This document shows, in pieces, positions 24,606 through 32,501 of a stretch of DNA of 50,831 bases (positions are counted from its first letter, which is position 1; every line of letters starts with the position of its first letter). The notes beneath the pieces were generated by a model, which was not told the origin of the DNA, ran no database searches, and saw nothing but the letters and a program-made list of their open reading frames with translations. A program made the position numbers and the translations under genes. The stretch is from Pseudovibrio sp. Alg231-02 (lineage in GTDB: Bacteria; Pseudomonadota; Alphaproteobacteria; Rhizobiales; Stappiaceae), in NCBI RefSeq assembly GCF_900143565.1, contig NZ_FREX01000001.1, forward strand, positions 1 through 50,831. Reading direction: 5' to 3'.

Positions 24606-26959
24606 GCATCATTCTTTCAACTGTAGCAACATTGGGCGTTGCTGGTGGCGCAGCCATGTACGCCAACAAACTGCTGCGGGCCAATGATGGCGGTGAGTTT
24701 GAGCAAGACTGGCTCGCAGATGAGCTGGACTTTGATCATCTGCTGGAAGATCGTTCAACCGTAGTCATGAAAGATGGCACGCTGTTTCGCGTGTTTCGGA
24801 TGCGCGGCATGTCTTACGATACCATGAACTTTGCCGAGTTGTCTTCGCTTGCCAATCAGCGCACAAACATTTTGCATCAGGTCGGTGCAACCGGATCAGC
24901 GTTCCGGTTTGTGGCCGTCAAGCGCCTTAAAGATATCTCGTTTGACGCTGACTGGCCCTCACCGGCCTTGCGCGAAATTGGTGACGCGGAAAAAGAACTT
25001 TATAAACGGGCCTACTCCATGCACTGGTTTGTGGTGGTGGAGGCCAAGACTTATGAGAGCCTGAGCAAGAATAGTAAAACGTTGCTCTCTGGTCTTGAGA
25101 CCTACCAGATTGAGGTGCTTGAAGCGGCAGCAAATCTCACTGACCACTGTGAGTTGACTGCGTTCCTGACCTATCTTGTATGCGGCGAGATGCCGAACAA
25201 TATTACGCGGGTAAGTCGGTCAATTAACGCAAACCTGCCCGTTTGTGATCTCATTATCAATAAAGACGGGACTGTCTTAACCCAATCTCCTCTCAAACAT
25301 TTTCATAAGACAATAGGTGTTCATGAATACCCTGACAGCGTGTCAGGAATGATGATTTCCAAAGTGCTCGCATTACCTGCAGAGCTGGAAGTCACTCAGA
25401 TTTGCAATCCGCTCAACACCGAAAAGACCATTCTTGAATACACGCGCAAGAAGGCCGAGCAGCTCAACAGCTTCCTTACTTCAGCTTCCATGGTTGCTGA
25501 ACTCAATGAGGCCACTGAAGCGCTGACCAACAACTCCAACGCGATGTTTCAAACTCAGCTGCAGTTCACTGTTCGGGCAAGATCCGAAGAGGAGCTGAAT
25601 GAGGTTCTGGACCAGATCTCAGCCATCTTGAACACGCGCCGTGTAAAGCATTCTGTTGAAACCGCACCAGCTGCAAACAGCTGGTTCAATCGTATTCCTG
25701 GACGAAACAAGTTGGTCAGGAAACTGCGATTGATGGATTACAACATCGCCGCGCTATGGCCGTTCCAATATTCTCCAGAAGGCATGTACTCCTCGCCATT
25801 TGGTGATCGCCCGCTTCGTTTGTTCAAGACGCCATCGGGACAAAACTACTCCTTCCAGTTCCATATTGCAGACAAGCCTCAGGCTGCGGGGCACTACCTG
25901 ATCTTTGCACCCACTGGTACAGGTAAGTCCACGCTGATCATGCACCTTCTTGGCGGGATCGCCAAGTTTGCAGGGGTACGCAATTACGTCTTTGACAGTC
26001 TGGAAGGGGCGCGGTTCATGACTGAGGTCATGGGAGGCAAATACCAGTCCTTTGATCAGCTTTCCCTCAATCCTCTTGATGGCGATTTAACCGACAAAGC
26101 CACACGCCAGCGGGCTGCTACCATGATCCGGATCATGCTGGGTGAACAGTACGCGCAAGAGATGGATGACCAGATCAATGATGTGCTGGATTTTGCCAGT
26201 GTCATGGATCGAGGTGAGCGTACGTTTGACAGTATTTTCAAGACGGCATTCCCACCAGATACGGATATCAAGCGGGCCTTCTCCAGATGGGTTCATGATG
26301 AACGGCAAGGAGAGGGGGCTTATAGCCACATCTTCAATGCCCCTCATGACAGTATCCGCTCTTTCCTTGAAACCAGCCATCTCGTTGGCATTGATATGAC
26401 CGAGCCGCTAAAAGACCCGCTGCTCGGGCCAGCTCTGGTAACTCATGTATCCAGCGCCATCTATGAAGCTGCCAAGGTGAACCAAAAGGGCTTTTCCATC
26501 TTCGTTGATGAGGCCGCTAACCTTCTGCGCAACAAAGGGTTCCGTGATCTCGTTGGGCAGATGTTCATGGAATACCGTAAGCTTGGTGGTGTCGTCGGGC
26601 TGGCCTTCCAGAACCCAGATGCGCTCGTGGAGTTTGAAGGATCTGCCAAGATCATCAATAACGCTCCGAACCTTCTCTTTATGGCTGGTTGCGGCGGCAG
26701 TGATAGTACGCTGGAGCCATTTAACCTGAGTGATGATCAGATCGCATTTATTCGCGGTGAATCACCGTTGATGGGAGGACGTCAGGTTCTTCTGGTCAGG
26801 CGGGATCTGGCGACCGGTTACAATGAAAGCACCATCATTGATGTTGACCTATCCGGTCTTGGTGATGCGCTGCGCTTCTACCGCTCTGGTACCGGCCCAA
26901 TGGCTGAACTTCGGAAAATTCAGGAAGTCTGGGGGGAGCAATGGCTGTCTCACGTTTAA
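24602..26959 (+). CDS. virB4: VirB4 ATPase of the type IV secretion system
   Basis: A 785-residue protein of normal length for VirB4. Walker A (APTGTGKST) is at residues 436-444 and Walker B (GFSIFVDEAANLL) is near 640. The N-terminal VirB4/CagE-type domain includes the DLIINKDGTVL region. It powers pilus biogenesis and substrate movement at the inner membrane. Its 3' end overlaps virB5 by 19 nt. Confidence 0.93.
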   Translation: MSIILSTVATLGVAGGAAMYANKLLRANDGGEFEQDWLADELDFDHLLEDRSTVVMKDGTLFRVFRMRGMSYDTMNFAELSSLANQRTNILHQVGATGSAFRFVAVKRLKDISFDADWPSPALREIGDAEKELYKRAYSMHWFVVVEAKTYESLSKNSKTLLSGLETYQIEVLEAAANLTDHCELTAFLTYLVCGEMPNNITRVSRSINANLPVCDLIINKDGTVLTQSPLKHFHKTIGVHEYPDSVSGMMISKVLALPAELEVTQICNPLNTEKTILEYTRKKAEQLNSFLTSASMVAELNEATEALTNNSNAMFQTQLQFTVRARSEEELNEVLDQISAILNTRRVKHSVETAPAANSWFNRIPGRNKLVRKLRLMDYNIAALWPFQYSPEGMYSSPFGDRPLRLFKTPSGQNYSFQFHIADKPQAAGHYLIFAPTGTGKSTLIMHLLGGIAKFAGVRNYVFDSLEGARFMTEVMGGKYQSFDQLSLNPLDGDLTDKATRQRAATMIRIMLGEQYAQEMDDQINDVLDFASVMDRGERTFDSIFKTAFPPDTDIKRAFSRWVHDERQGEGAYSHIFNAPHDSIRSFLETSHLVGIDMTEPLKDPLLGPALVTHVSSAIYEAAKVNQKGFSIFVDEAANLLRNKGFRDLVGQMFMEYRKLGGVVGLAFQNPDALVEFEGSAKIINNAPNLLFMAGCGGSDSTLEPFNLSDDQIAFIRGESPLMGGRQVLLVRRDLATGYNESTIIDVDLSGLGDALRFYRSGTGPMAELRKIQEVWGEQWLSHV

Positions 26960-27720
26960 TCGCGGTTACTGCTTTAACGCTATCGCTCTGCATTGCCTCT
27001 GGAAGTACGCAAGCGGCTCAACCTGTCATTGATGTGAAGGGATTAAAGGCAGCAAAGGACCAGATTAGCGCTCTGAAAGAGCAGATTAAAACGCTTAAAG
27101 AGCAGCTTGATGTGGTCAAGGATGTGCGTGCTGGCGTGGATGACACGCTCAAAAGCATTGGCGAGGTCTCCAAGATCTCCATTCCGTCCATCAACTTTTC
27201 CAACATCACCAGTCAGATCATGTCAGACAACTCCTGCCTGGTTCCAGACTTTGAAAGCCTGATGCCGGATGTGAGCTTTGATGAGATGGATATCGGCTCG
27301 CTTTGCTCTCGTTCCGATGCCTATCAAAACGGTCTGGTTGCCGAACCCAAAGACATGAAGTCCCAGACTTGGGAGCAAAAGAGATCCACAATTGCTGGCG
27401 TGCAAAAAGCGCGAGAGAACACGGTTGCGGATGCGTCTTTTAAGGGACTGGCTCAGGCTGATATGGCGCAGGAAAACGCGGTTCAGACCTTGAGTGCAGC
27501 ACAAGAGTTAAAAGGGGAAGGGGCGAAAGCTCAGACCGTCAACGAGCGCCTGCAGGTGCTCATCGAGGTCAACACTGCGCTCCTGCAAAGTCAGGCACAA
27601 ACCAATCAGCTGCTTGCCCAGCTCCTCAAGGTTTCTTCTGCTAAATCTATCCTGCAGGGCGTTCCGCTTGAGAGTGAACTCGCCAAGAAAGACATGAAAA
27701 AGAAGGGAGGTTCTTCATGA
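26941..27720 (+). CDS. virB5: VirB5-like minor pilin/channel protein
   Basis: A 259-residue exported protein. The signal peptide ends near GSTQA. A coiled-coil stretch follows (LKEQIKTLKEQLDVVKDV), and a second helical region (LQVLIEVNTALLQSQAQTNQLLAQ) sits near the C-terminus, as in the VirB5 family. It would sit at the pilus tip. Identification rests on architecture and gene order because VirB5 sequences diverge. Confidence 0.8.
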   Translation: MAVSRLIAVTALTLSLCIASGSTQAAQPVIDVKGLKAAKDQISALKEQIKTLKEQLDVVKDVRAGVDDTLKSIGEVSKISIPSINFSNITSQIMSDNSCLVPDFESLMPDVSFDEMDIGSLCSRSDAYQNGLVAEPKDMKSQTWEQKRSTIAGVQKARENTVADASFKGLAQADMAQENAVQTLSAAQELKGEGAKAQTVNERLQVLIEVNTALLQSQAQTNQLLAQLLKVSSAKSILQGVPLESELAKKDMKKKGGSS

Positions 27721-27743
27721 CCTCCCTGAGCTTATCGTCATCT

Positions 27744-28409
27744 TCAGTTGGCTTGCAGGTACTTCAGCGTGCCCTCGGCCTTGCGCCGCTCGTAGGTGGT
27801 CTTGAAAAACGGATCAAGATCGGGTCTGCGCCAGTTTGGAATGCGGCAATCTTCGATCCTGAAGTTGTATCTTTTGGTGTTTCGCTCGCAATGGAATGTT
27901 TCGAACGCCCGCCAGTGTTCTGCATCAAACGGTACGTCTTGCTCGAAAGAAGTATTCCAAGACAAGCGCATCAACTCCAGATCGCGATACTTAGCAATAG
28001 CCTCTTGCTGGTCGCTCGCCAGAAAGACTTTTTTGTCAGATTTAACCCGAAATGCTTCTTCGACCTTTCCTCTTTTGAGGAACGGTACGTTTTTTACAGC
28101 AGCCTTCACACCCTGTTTGTAGGCGGCTTCAGCAGACTTCTCCCACGCTTTGTACGCGGCTTCGTACTTCGCGAGTTCATTAGAAAGATCTTCGAAGCTC
28201 TTCAGGTTGTTCCATGCCCACTTTGCGTAAGCCGGATCAACAAAGTCCGAGGCATCTGTCCCCCAGATGTGGCGCGTAGGCGGAACGGCAGACCCATCCA
28301 AAGCAATGGAACTTTTCAGTTCGTCAAGGCTGACTTCGGCCTGAGCCTGAGACACACCAGCAAGAAAGGTGAATGCAATGAGTAGTGGTTGTGTCAGCTG
28401 CCAGGTCAT
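27744..28409 (-). CDS. Exported protein of unknown family, antisense within the virB operon
   Basis: A 221-residue protein on the strand opposite the virB genes. From the ATG at 28409 it has a good signal peptide (TWQLTQPLLIAFTFLAG ... AQA). The mature part is basic and helical (SNELAKYEAAYKAWEKSAEAAYK), with FHCERNT and EDCRIPNW in the C-terminal part and no membrane segment. An ATG at 28454 has a better ribosome site and is an alternative. Its 5' end overlaps virB6 and its 3' end faces virB5. In related IncN/IncW operons the exclusion gene eex occupies this virB5-virB6 gap, so a role in exclusion is possible but unproven. Confidence 0.7.
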   Translation of the reverse strand: MTWQLTQPLLIAFTFLAGVSQAQAEVSLDELKSSIALDGSAVPPTRHIWGTDASDFVDPAYAKWAWNNLKSFEDLSNELAKYEAAYKAWEKSAEAAYKQGVKAAVKNVPFLKRGKVEEAFRVKSDKKVFLASDQQEAIAKYRDLELMRLSWNTSFEQDVPFDAEHWRAFETFHCERNTKRYNFRIEDCRIPNWRRPDLDPFFKTTYERRKAEGTLKYLQAN

Positions 28410-29421
28410 TGAATCGTACGTTAAAAATGGCGGTGACTTTGTAAATGGTTTCATGGATATAGCCTTTGACCCTATGCTGGCAATTTTTGTGAGCCTAGCA
28501 TGTTTATGGGCGGTATTCCAAGGGTTTAAGGTAGTTACAGGTGCCGCAGATATTGGGTGGATTGCCACTCAGTTCGTGTTTTTGTTCTTTGGCTTTGGCG
28601 TACTGATGGCCCTGCAATATGGCCTTGCAGGTCAAGTCTATGAAGTCACCTACAATGTCATGTTCGGCATCCCTGCTAGCATCATGGGCGGCGGCAGTGG
28701 AAGCAATGCTGTGGTGGAGCTTGTCTCAGGTATAGAGACTGCCTTCATGCGACCAATCAACATGGCAAAGTCCATGATGGATAGTGCTGGGTTCTTCGAT
28801 AAGGTTGGTTACGTGATCTTCACTGGCCTGATCATGTTGCCCTTTATCCTGATGATGATTGTGTTTGTGACACAGGTTGCCATTGGCCTCTTTCGCATCA
28901 TGATCACTTGCTTGTTTGCTCCCTACATCATTTCTTTGAGTGCCTTCCCATGGGGACGTGAGCAGATCATGAACGGTGTAAGAACTTTGCTAGGGGCAAT
29001 CATAACCCTTGTAGCTGTCACGCTGGTGTTCTCGCTCATCGTTAAAGGCGTTGAAAGTCTCGTACCGTCCGGTGACGGCATTGGCACTGATCTGGGTAAC
29101 GCAGACACGTGGTCAGCTTACATTGTTGTAATCCTCACTGCCTGGTCTGGCGTGGCGCTCATTCAGGAAGCCGTCAGCCTTGCGGGAACCATTGCTCAAG
29201 CCTCTCTCAATGCAGCGACATCAGGCGCCATGATGTCCGGTATTGGCGGTATGGCCAGCAGCTACATGAAAGGCGGTGGCGCGGCCTTTAAGGCAGGCAA
29301 AGCCGCGATTGGCGTCACTAATGATGCTCTGGGCGATGCAGCTCACAGCATGAGCAAACAATACAGCTCAGGCAACGCTCCCAAAAGTCAAGCAACCGAT
29401 GCACTCAAGTCAGAGAAGTAA
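28378..29421 (+). CDS. virB6: VirB6-like polytopic inner-membrane channel protein
   Basis: A 347-residue protein with five to six membrane helices, including LAIFVSLACLWAVFQGF, FVFLFFGFGVLMAL and LPFILMMIVFVTQVAIGLF. A Ser/Gly-rich tail follows (residues 285-347), typical of VirB6/TrbL. The ATG at 28378 has AAAGGTG 8 nt upstream and is preferred over GTG at 28369. It lies 5 bp before the small lipoprotein gene. Confidence 0.88.
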   Translation: MSSGCVSCQVIESYVKNGGDFVNGFMDIAFDPMLAIFVSLACLWAVFQGFKVVTGAADIGWIATQFVFLFFGFGVLMALQYGLAGQVYEVTYNVMFGIPASIMGGGSGSNAVVELVSGIETAFMRPINMAKSMMDSAGFFDKVGYVIFTGLIMLPFILMMIVFVTQVAIGLFRIMITCLFAPYIISLSAFPWGREQIMNGVRTLLGAIITLVAVTLVFSLIVKGVESLVPSGDGIGTDLGNADTWSAYIVVILTAWSGVALIQEAVSLAGTIAQASLNAATSGAMMSGIGGMASSYMKGGGAAFKAGKAAIGVTNDALGDAAHSMSKQYSSGNAPKSQATDALKSEK

Positions 29422-29426
29422 TTTCC

Positions 29427-29603
29427 ATGCGTAATAGATTCATTCCATTCCTTTCGATTGTCTTGCTGTTGGCTGGTTGTCAGACCACCGAGATGCCGTA
29501 TGAACCGGTAAATACCGACGAAATGCGGCCCTCTCCCTGCGCCTGTGTAGAGCTTGAATATCAACCTCAAACCTTCGAGTGGGTCGATGCTGCACAAGCT
29601 TAA
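29427..29603 (+). CDS. virB7: VirB7-like small lipoprotein
   Basis: A 58-codon gene with a lipoprotein signal: hydrophobic FLSIVLLL then the lipobox LAGC, cysteine 18 being the lipidation site. The short mature part holds a CAC pair (Cys38, Cys40) that could form a disulfide with VirB9, as Agrobacterium VirB7 does. Size and place between virB6 and virB8 fit VirB7. Its end overlaps the virB8 start by 17 nt. Confidence 0.8.
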   Translation: MRNRFIPFLSIVLLLAGCQTTEMPYEPVNTDEMRPSPCACVELEYQPQTFEWVDAAQA

Positions 29604-30363
29604 ATTTGGCAAGAAAAACAAAGCGGAGCCGGAGGTCCCAGTTGAGGGCACGGCACTGGTTGAGGTCAATGCACCCGAACTGAGTATTGAGGGTGAGCGG
29701 CCTGGGGCACATGAAGCCGTTCTGGACGCAGACCCCTTTGCTTACAAAACTGCCCATCGTCGCATGGTGAGATTGTTCAAGGTCTCAGTATTCCTCAATG
29801 TAGTCACTGGCTTGGGGTTAGCTACGGCATTGCAAGTTCTAGCAGTAGCAATCCCTTTGAAGACAACAGAAGTGGCGCTCTTGCGTGTAGATCCAGCTGA
29901 CGAGCGGATCTACCGCGTTGAGCCGATCTCGGTTGAAGTCGATGGCTTTGAGCTGATGCTTGAGAAAATGGCTCGCCGCTATGTGGCGCAGATCCTTGCC
30001 GTTGATGGCATCTCTCAAGGGTCGCGCTTCAAAGAAGTCGCAACCTACTCTGATCAGGACTTCTACCGGCAGTTTTTGAAAGAAAATGAAGGCCGCATCG
30101 ATGAGGCCATTGAAGATGGTTTGAACCGTTCCATCACTGTTGAGACGGCAAACCAGGTCGATGCCTATAACGGTGTTTATCAGTACTCCGTTGACTTCAT
30201 CCAGACCGACAAGATCGGCAGGCAGCCCCCAGAGCAAAGCAAGCTTCGGGCTTATCTGGAAATGACCACACGCCCTCAAGAAGTGACAACCGTTGAGCGC
30301 TTCGAAAATCCTCTTGGTATCCGCATTTTGAAATTGGCTGTTCAGGAAAGGCCAACCACATGA
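29587..30363 (+). CDS. virB8: VirB8-like assembly factor
   Basis: A 258-residue bitopic inner-membrane protein. The cytoplasmic N-terminus is charged and one membrane helix lies near residues 65-88 (FLNVVTGLGLATALQVLAVA). The periplasmic NTF2-like domain has VDGFELMLEKMARRYVAQIL and YQYSVDFIQTDK. The ATG at 29587 is chosen over TTG at 29554. Its stop codon overlaps the virB9 start (ATGA at 30360). It nucleates assembly of the channel. Confidence 0.9.
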   Translation: MLHKLKFGKKNKAEPEVPVEGTALVEVNAPELSIEGERPGAHEAVLDADPFAYKTAHRRMVRLFKVSVFLNVVTGLGLATALQVLAVAIPLKTTEVALLRVDPADERIYRVEPISVEVDGFELMLEKMARRYVAQILAVDGISQGSRFKEVATYSDQDFYRQFLKENEGRIDEAIEDGLNRSITVETANQVDAYNGVYQYSVDFIQTDKIGRQPPEQSKLRAYLEMTTRPQEVTTVERFENPLGIRILKLAVQERPTT

Positions 30364-31343
30364 CCTCTCGTACTTCTCTTTTTCTTGTCACATTGCTTGT
30401 TTCAAACGCTGCTTTTGCGCAGACTTCATTGGACCGTGGACCCCAAACGCCGTCACAGCGCGTTGCTCAAGGGCAGCAGGTGGCCTCTAGCGTGACGGCC
30501 AGCGTACCGCAAGACGCGCTCGATCAGGCTGCAGCACAGCGCCGTGGTCAGTTCGGACCGATGAGCCGTACGACCGTTCCATTGGGCCAGATCCAGAAGG
30601 CATGGGACAAGGCCGGTAAGGGCAGCGGTGTTCATACTCAGGTTGATTGCGGTGCCTGTGTTTACCGCGTGCGCCTTCGTGAGTTCATGCTCTCTGTCAT
30701 CCAGCTACCTGAAGACGTGAAGATCAAGAACGCTGATGTTGCGGATGCAAGCTTGTTCGATACGAAGGTGCGCACCGATAACACACTGGTGGTTAAGCCG
30801 CTGGCAGCAGGCGTTGATAGCTCCCTGCAGGTCTATGCGGAAGATGGCAGGGTCTACAGCTTCTATCTTCGTGCTGAGACGGTGAACTCAAAACATGTTC
30901 CCGATCTCCTCTTCAAGATCGAGGAGCCTCGTGTTGCGCAGTCCTCCTTTATCGAAGTTGCTGCAGGTGGACCACCAGCGCCGCTGATGAACATGCCATA
31001 TACGCCCAAGTCAGGTGATGCTCAAAAGGTTGCCGGTGACTATGTGAAGAAGGCCAACATCGACCCGTCCAAACTGCGCGGATGGGGAGAGTACAAGCTT
31101 TGGGGATCTGACAACTCACTGAAGCCTGAAATGGTGCTGCGCGATGATCACTTCACTTACATTTTCTATGGTGACAAGTGGAAGGATATTGAACTGCCGA
31201 CCGCTTATGTGGTGGTTGATGGGATTGATGAACTGGTCAACACCCGAGTATCCGGATCAACCTATATCGTTGAAAACACGAATAAACTGATCACCCTGAA
31301 GTCGGGTCAGTCCTACATGTGCATCGAATTCAAGGGTAACTAA
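30360..31343 (+). CDS. virB9: VirB9-like outer-membrane core protein
   Basis: A 327-residue exported protein. The signal peptide ends at NAAFA. The C-terminal domain has YKLWGSDNSLKPEMVLRDD and FTYIFYGDKW, matching the conserved VirB9/TrbG region. The pair CGACVYRV near residue 98 could make the disulfide to VirB7. It forms the outer ring of the channel with VirB7 and VirB10. Confidence 0.92.
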   Translation: MTSRTSLFLVTLLVSNAAFAQTSLDRGPQTPSQRVAQGQQVASSVTASVPQDALDQAAAQRRGQFGPMSRTTVPLGQIQKAWDKAGKGSGVHTQVDCGACVYRVRLREFMLSVIQLPEDVKIKNADVADASLFDTKVRTDNTLVVKPLAAGVDSSLQVYAEDGRVYSFYLRAETVNSKHVPDLLFKIEEPRVAQSSFIEVAAGGPPAPLMNMPYTPKSGDAQKVAGDYVKKANIDPSKLRGWGEYKLWGSDNSLKPEMVLRDDHFTYIFYGDKWKDIELPTAYVVVDGIDELVNTRVSGSTYIVENTNKLITLKSGQSYMCIEFKGN

Positions 31344-31344
31344 C

Positions 31345-32484
31345 ATGAGTGTATGTGAGTTATTCCTTGCGGTTGGTCTGAGCTTTGGCGGGGCGTGTGA
31401 GCCTGAGCCGGTGATCGCTCGTGGTTTGCCGCCTAGTGATGAAGGGGTGTTTGAGTATAAGCGGCCACCGGCTCCCAAGCCGGTGATACCGCCAGCACCG
31501 CCGCCGCCACGCATCATCATGGCTCCTCCCATCGTGGTTGAAAAGGAAGTCAGCAAGGACGCGCCGCCCAGAACGATCATCAAGAAAGAGTACATCACTG
31601 TTGAGAAGATTGTTGAGCCCAAAAAACCCATCGAGCCCAGCCCGTTTGAGCTGGAACTGCAGGCTGCAAGAGCTGCTCGTTTTGGGACGCAAGGCTACAT
31701 CAATTCTGAGGGTGTGCTCGCAAATGGCCTTGAGGGCAATGTTCCAGGTCTTGATTCAGGACTGACCCAGAGCGCAGCACTTAGCGTGCCATCTGCAGCC
31801 GGAGGTATAGCCGGTTCCCTAAGTGTGCCCGAAGGGATTGATCCGGAAAACAGCACTTACAAAGCGTCTGGCCGGATCTCCACCAGTGCGGTTGATAACA
31901 GCCGCATTGTCACTGCCGACCGCTACATCACCGGCATCATGGAAACCGGCATTAACAGCCAGCTAGCTGATGAGGGCTCCATCGTCATTCAAGTAAGCAG
32001 GGATGTTTACGGCTATCACGGGGCCAATCTTCTGGTTCCAAAAGGAAGCCGCATGATCTGCCGCTATGAGAGCGCGAAGAAGGTTGGACAGACCCGTATC
32101 GGCTTCCAATGTGAGCGTGTTCTCATGGCTGAAAGCCGCGCTGAAATCTACCAGCTCAAAGCCAAGGTTGGTGATGCACAAGGCTACGGCGGCATGTCCG
32201 GCCACGTCGATAATCGCTGGTGGGAGAAGTACGGCACTGCTGTGACCACCGTTGCCATTGGCGCAGGTGTTGAATCAGCCGTCACCATGGCCTCTGCCTA
32301 TGGTTTGGAAGGCTCCGACACAATCGCTTCAGCCCTGACAGGCATCTCGGAGAACGTTGGCGAGTTGTCGGCAAAGTTTATGGAAGACACGGTCAATTTG
32401 AGGCCGGTCATCCGTATTTCCCAAGGCACCAGAGTTCAGATCAGACCTGAATATGACTGGTACTTGGCTCCACCTACCCAATAG
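31345..32484 (+). CDS. virB10: VirB10-like energy-sensing core protein with unusual N-terminus
   Basis: A 379-residue protein. A proline-rich stretch (residues 30-55) is followed by a TrbI/VirB10 C-terminal domain, with ADRYITGIMETGINSQL, GANLLVPKGSRMICRYES and a final QGTRVQIRPEYDWYL. Usual VirB10 proteins start with a cytoplasmic segment before the membrane helix. This one begins almost directly with a short hydrophobic stretch (CELFLAVGLSFGGAC), so membrane anchoring may differ. The first in-frame ATG is used, one base after the virB9 stop. Confidence 0.88.
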   Translation: MSVCELFLAVGLSFGGACEPEPVIARGLPPSDEGVFEYKRPPAPKPVIPPAPPPPRIIMAPPIVVEKEVSKDAPPRTIIKKEYITVEKIVEPKKPIEPSPFELELQAARAARFGTQGYINSEGVLANGLEGNVPGLDSGLTQSAALSVPSAAGGIAGSLSVPEGIDPENSTYKASGRISTSAVDNSRIVTADRYITGIMETGINSQLADEGSIVIQVSRDVYGYHGANLLVPKGSRMICRYESAKKVGQTRIGFQCERVLMAESRAEIYQLKAKVGDAQGYGGMSGHVDNRWWEKYGTAVTTVAIGAGVESAVTMASAYGLEGSDTIASALTGISENVGELSAKFMEDTVNLRPVIRISQGTRVQIRPEYDWYLAPPTQ

Positions 32485-32501
32485 TAATGAGGGTTATTTT
32501 G

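Noticed and set aside
27717-28385. 222-codon plus-strand frame opposite the exported antisense gene
   Set aside because: The minus-strand frame has a signal peptide and protein-like composition; the plus-strand frame looks like its shadow.
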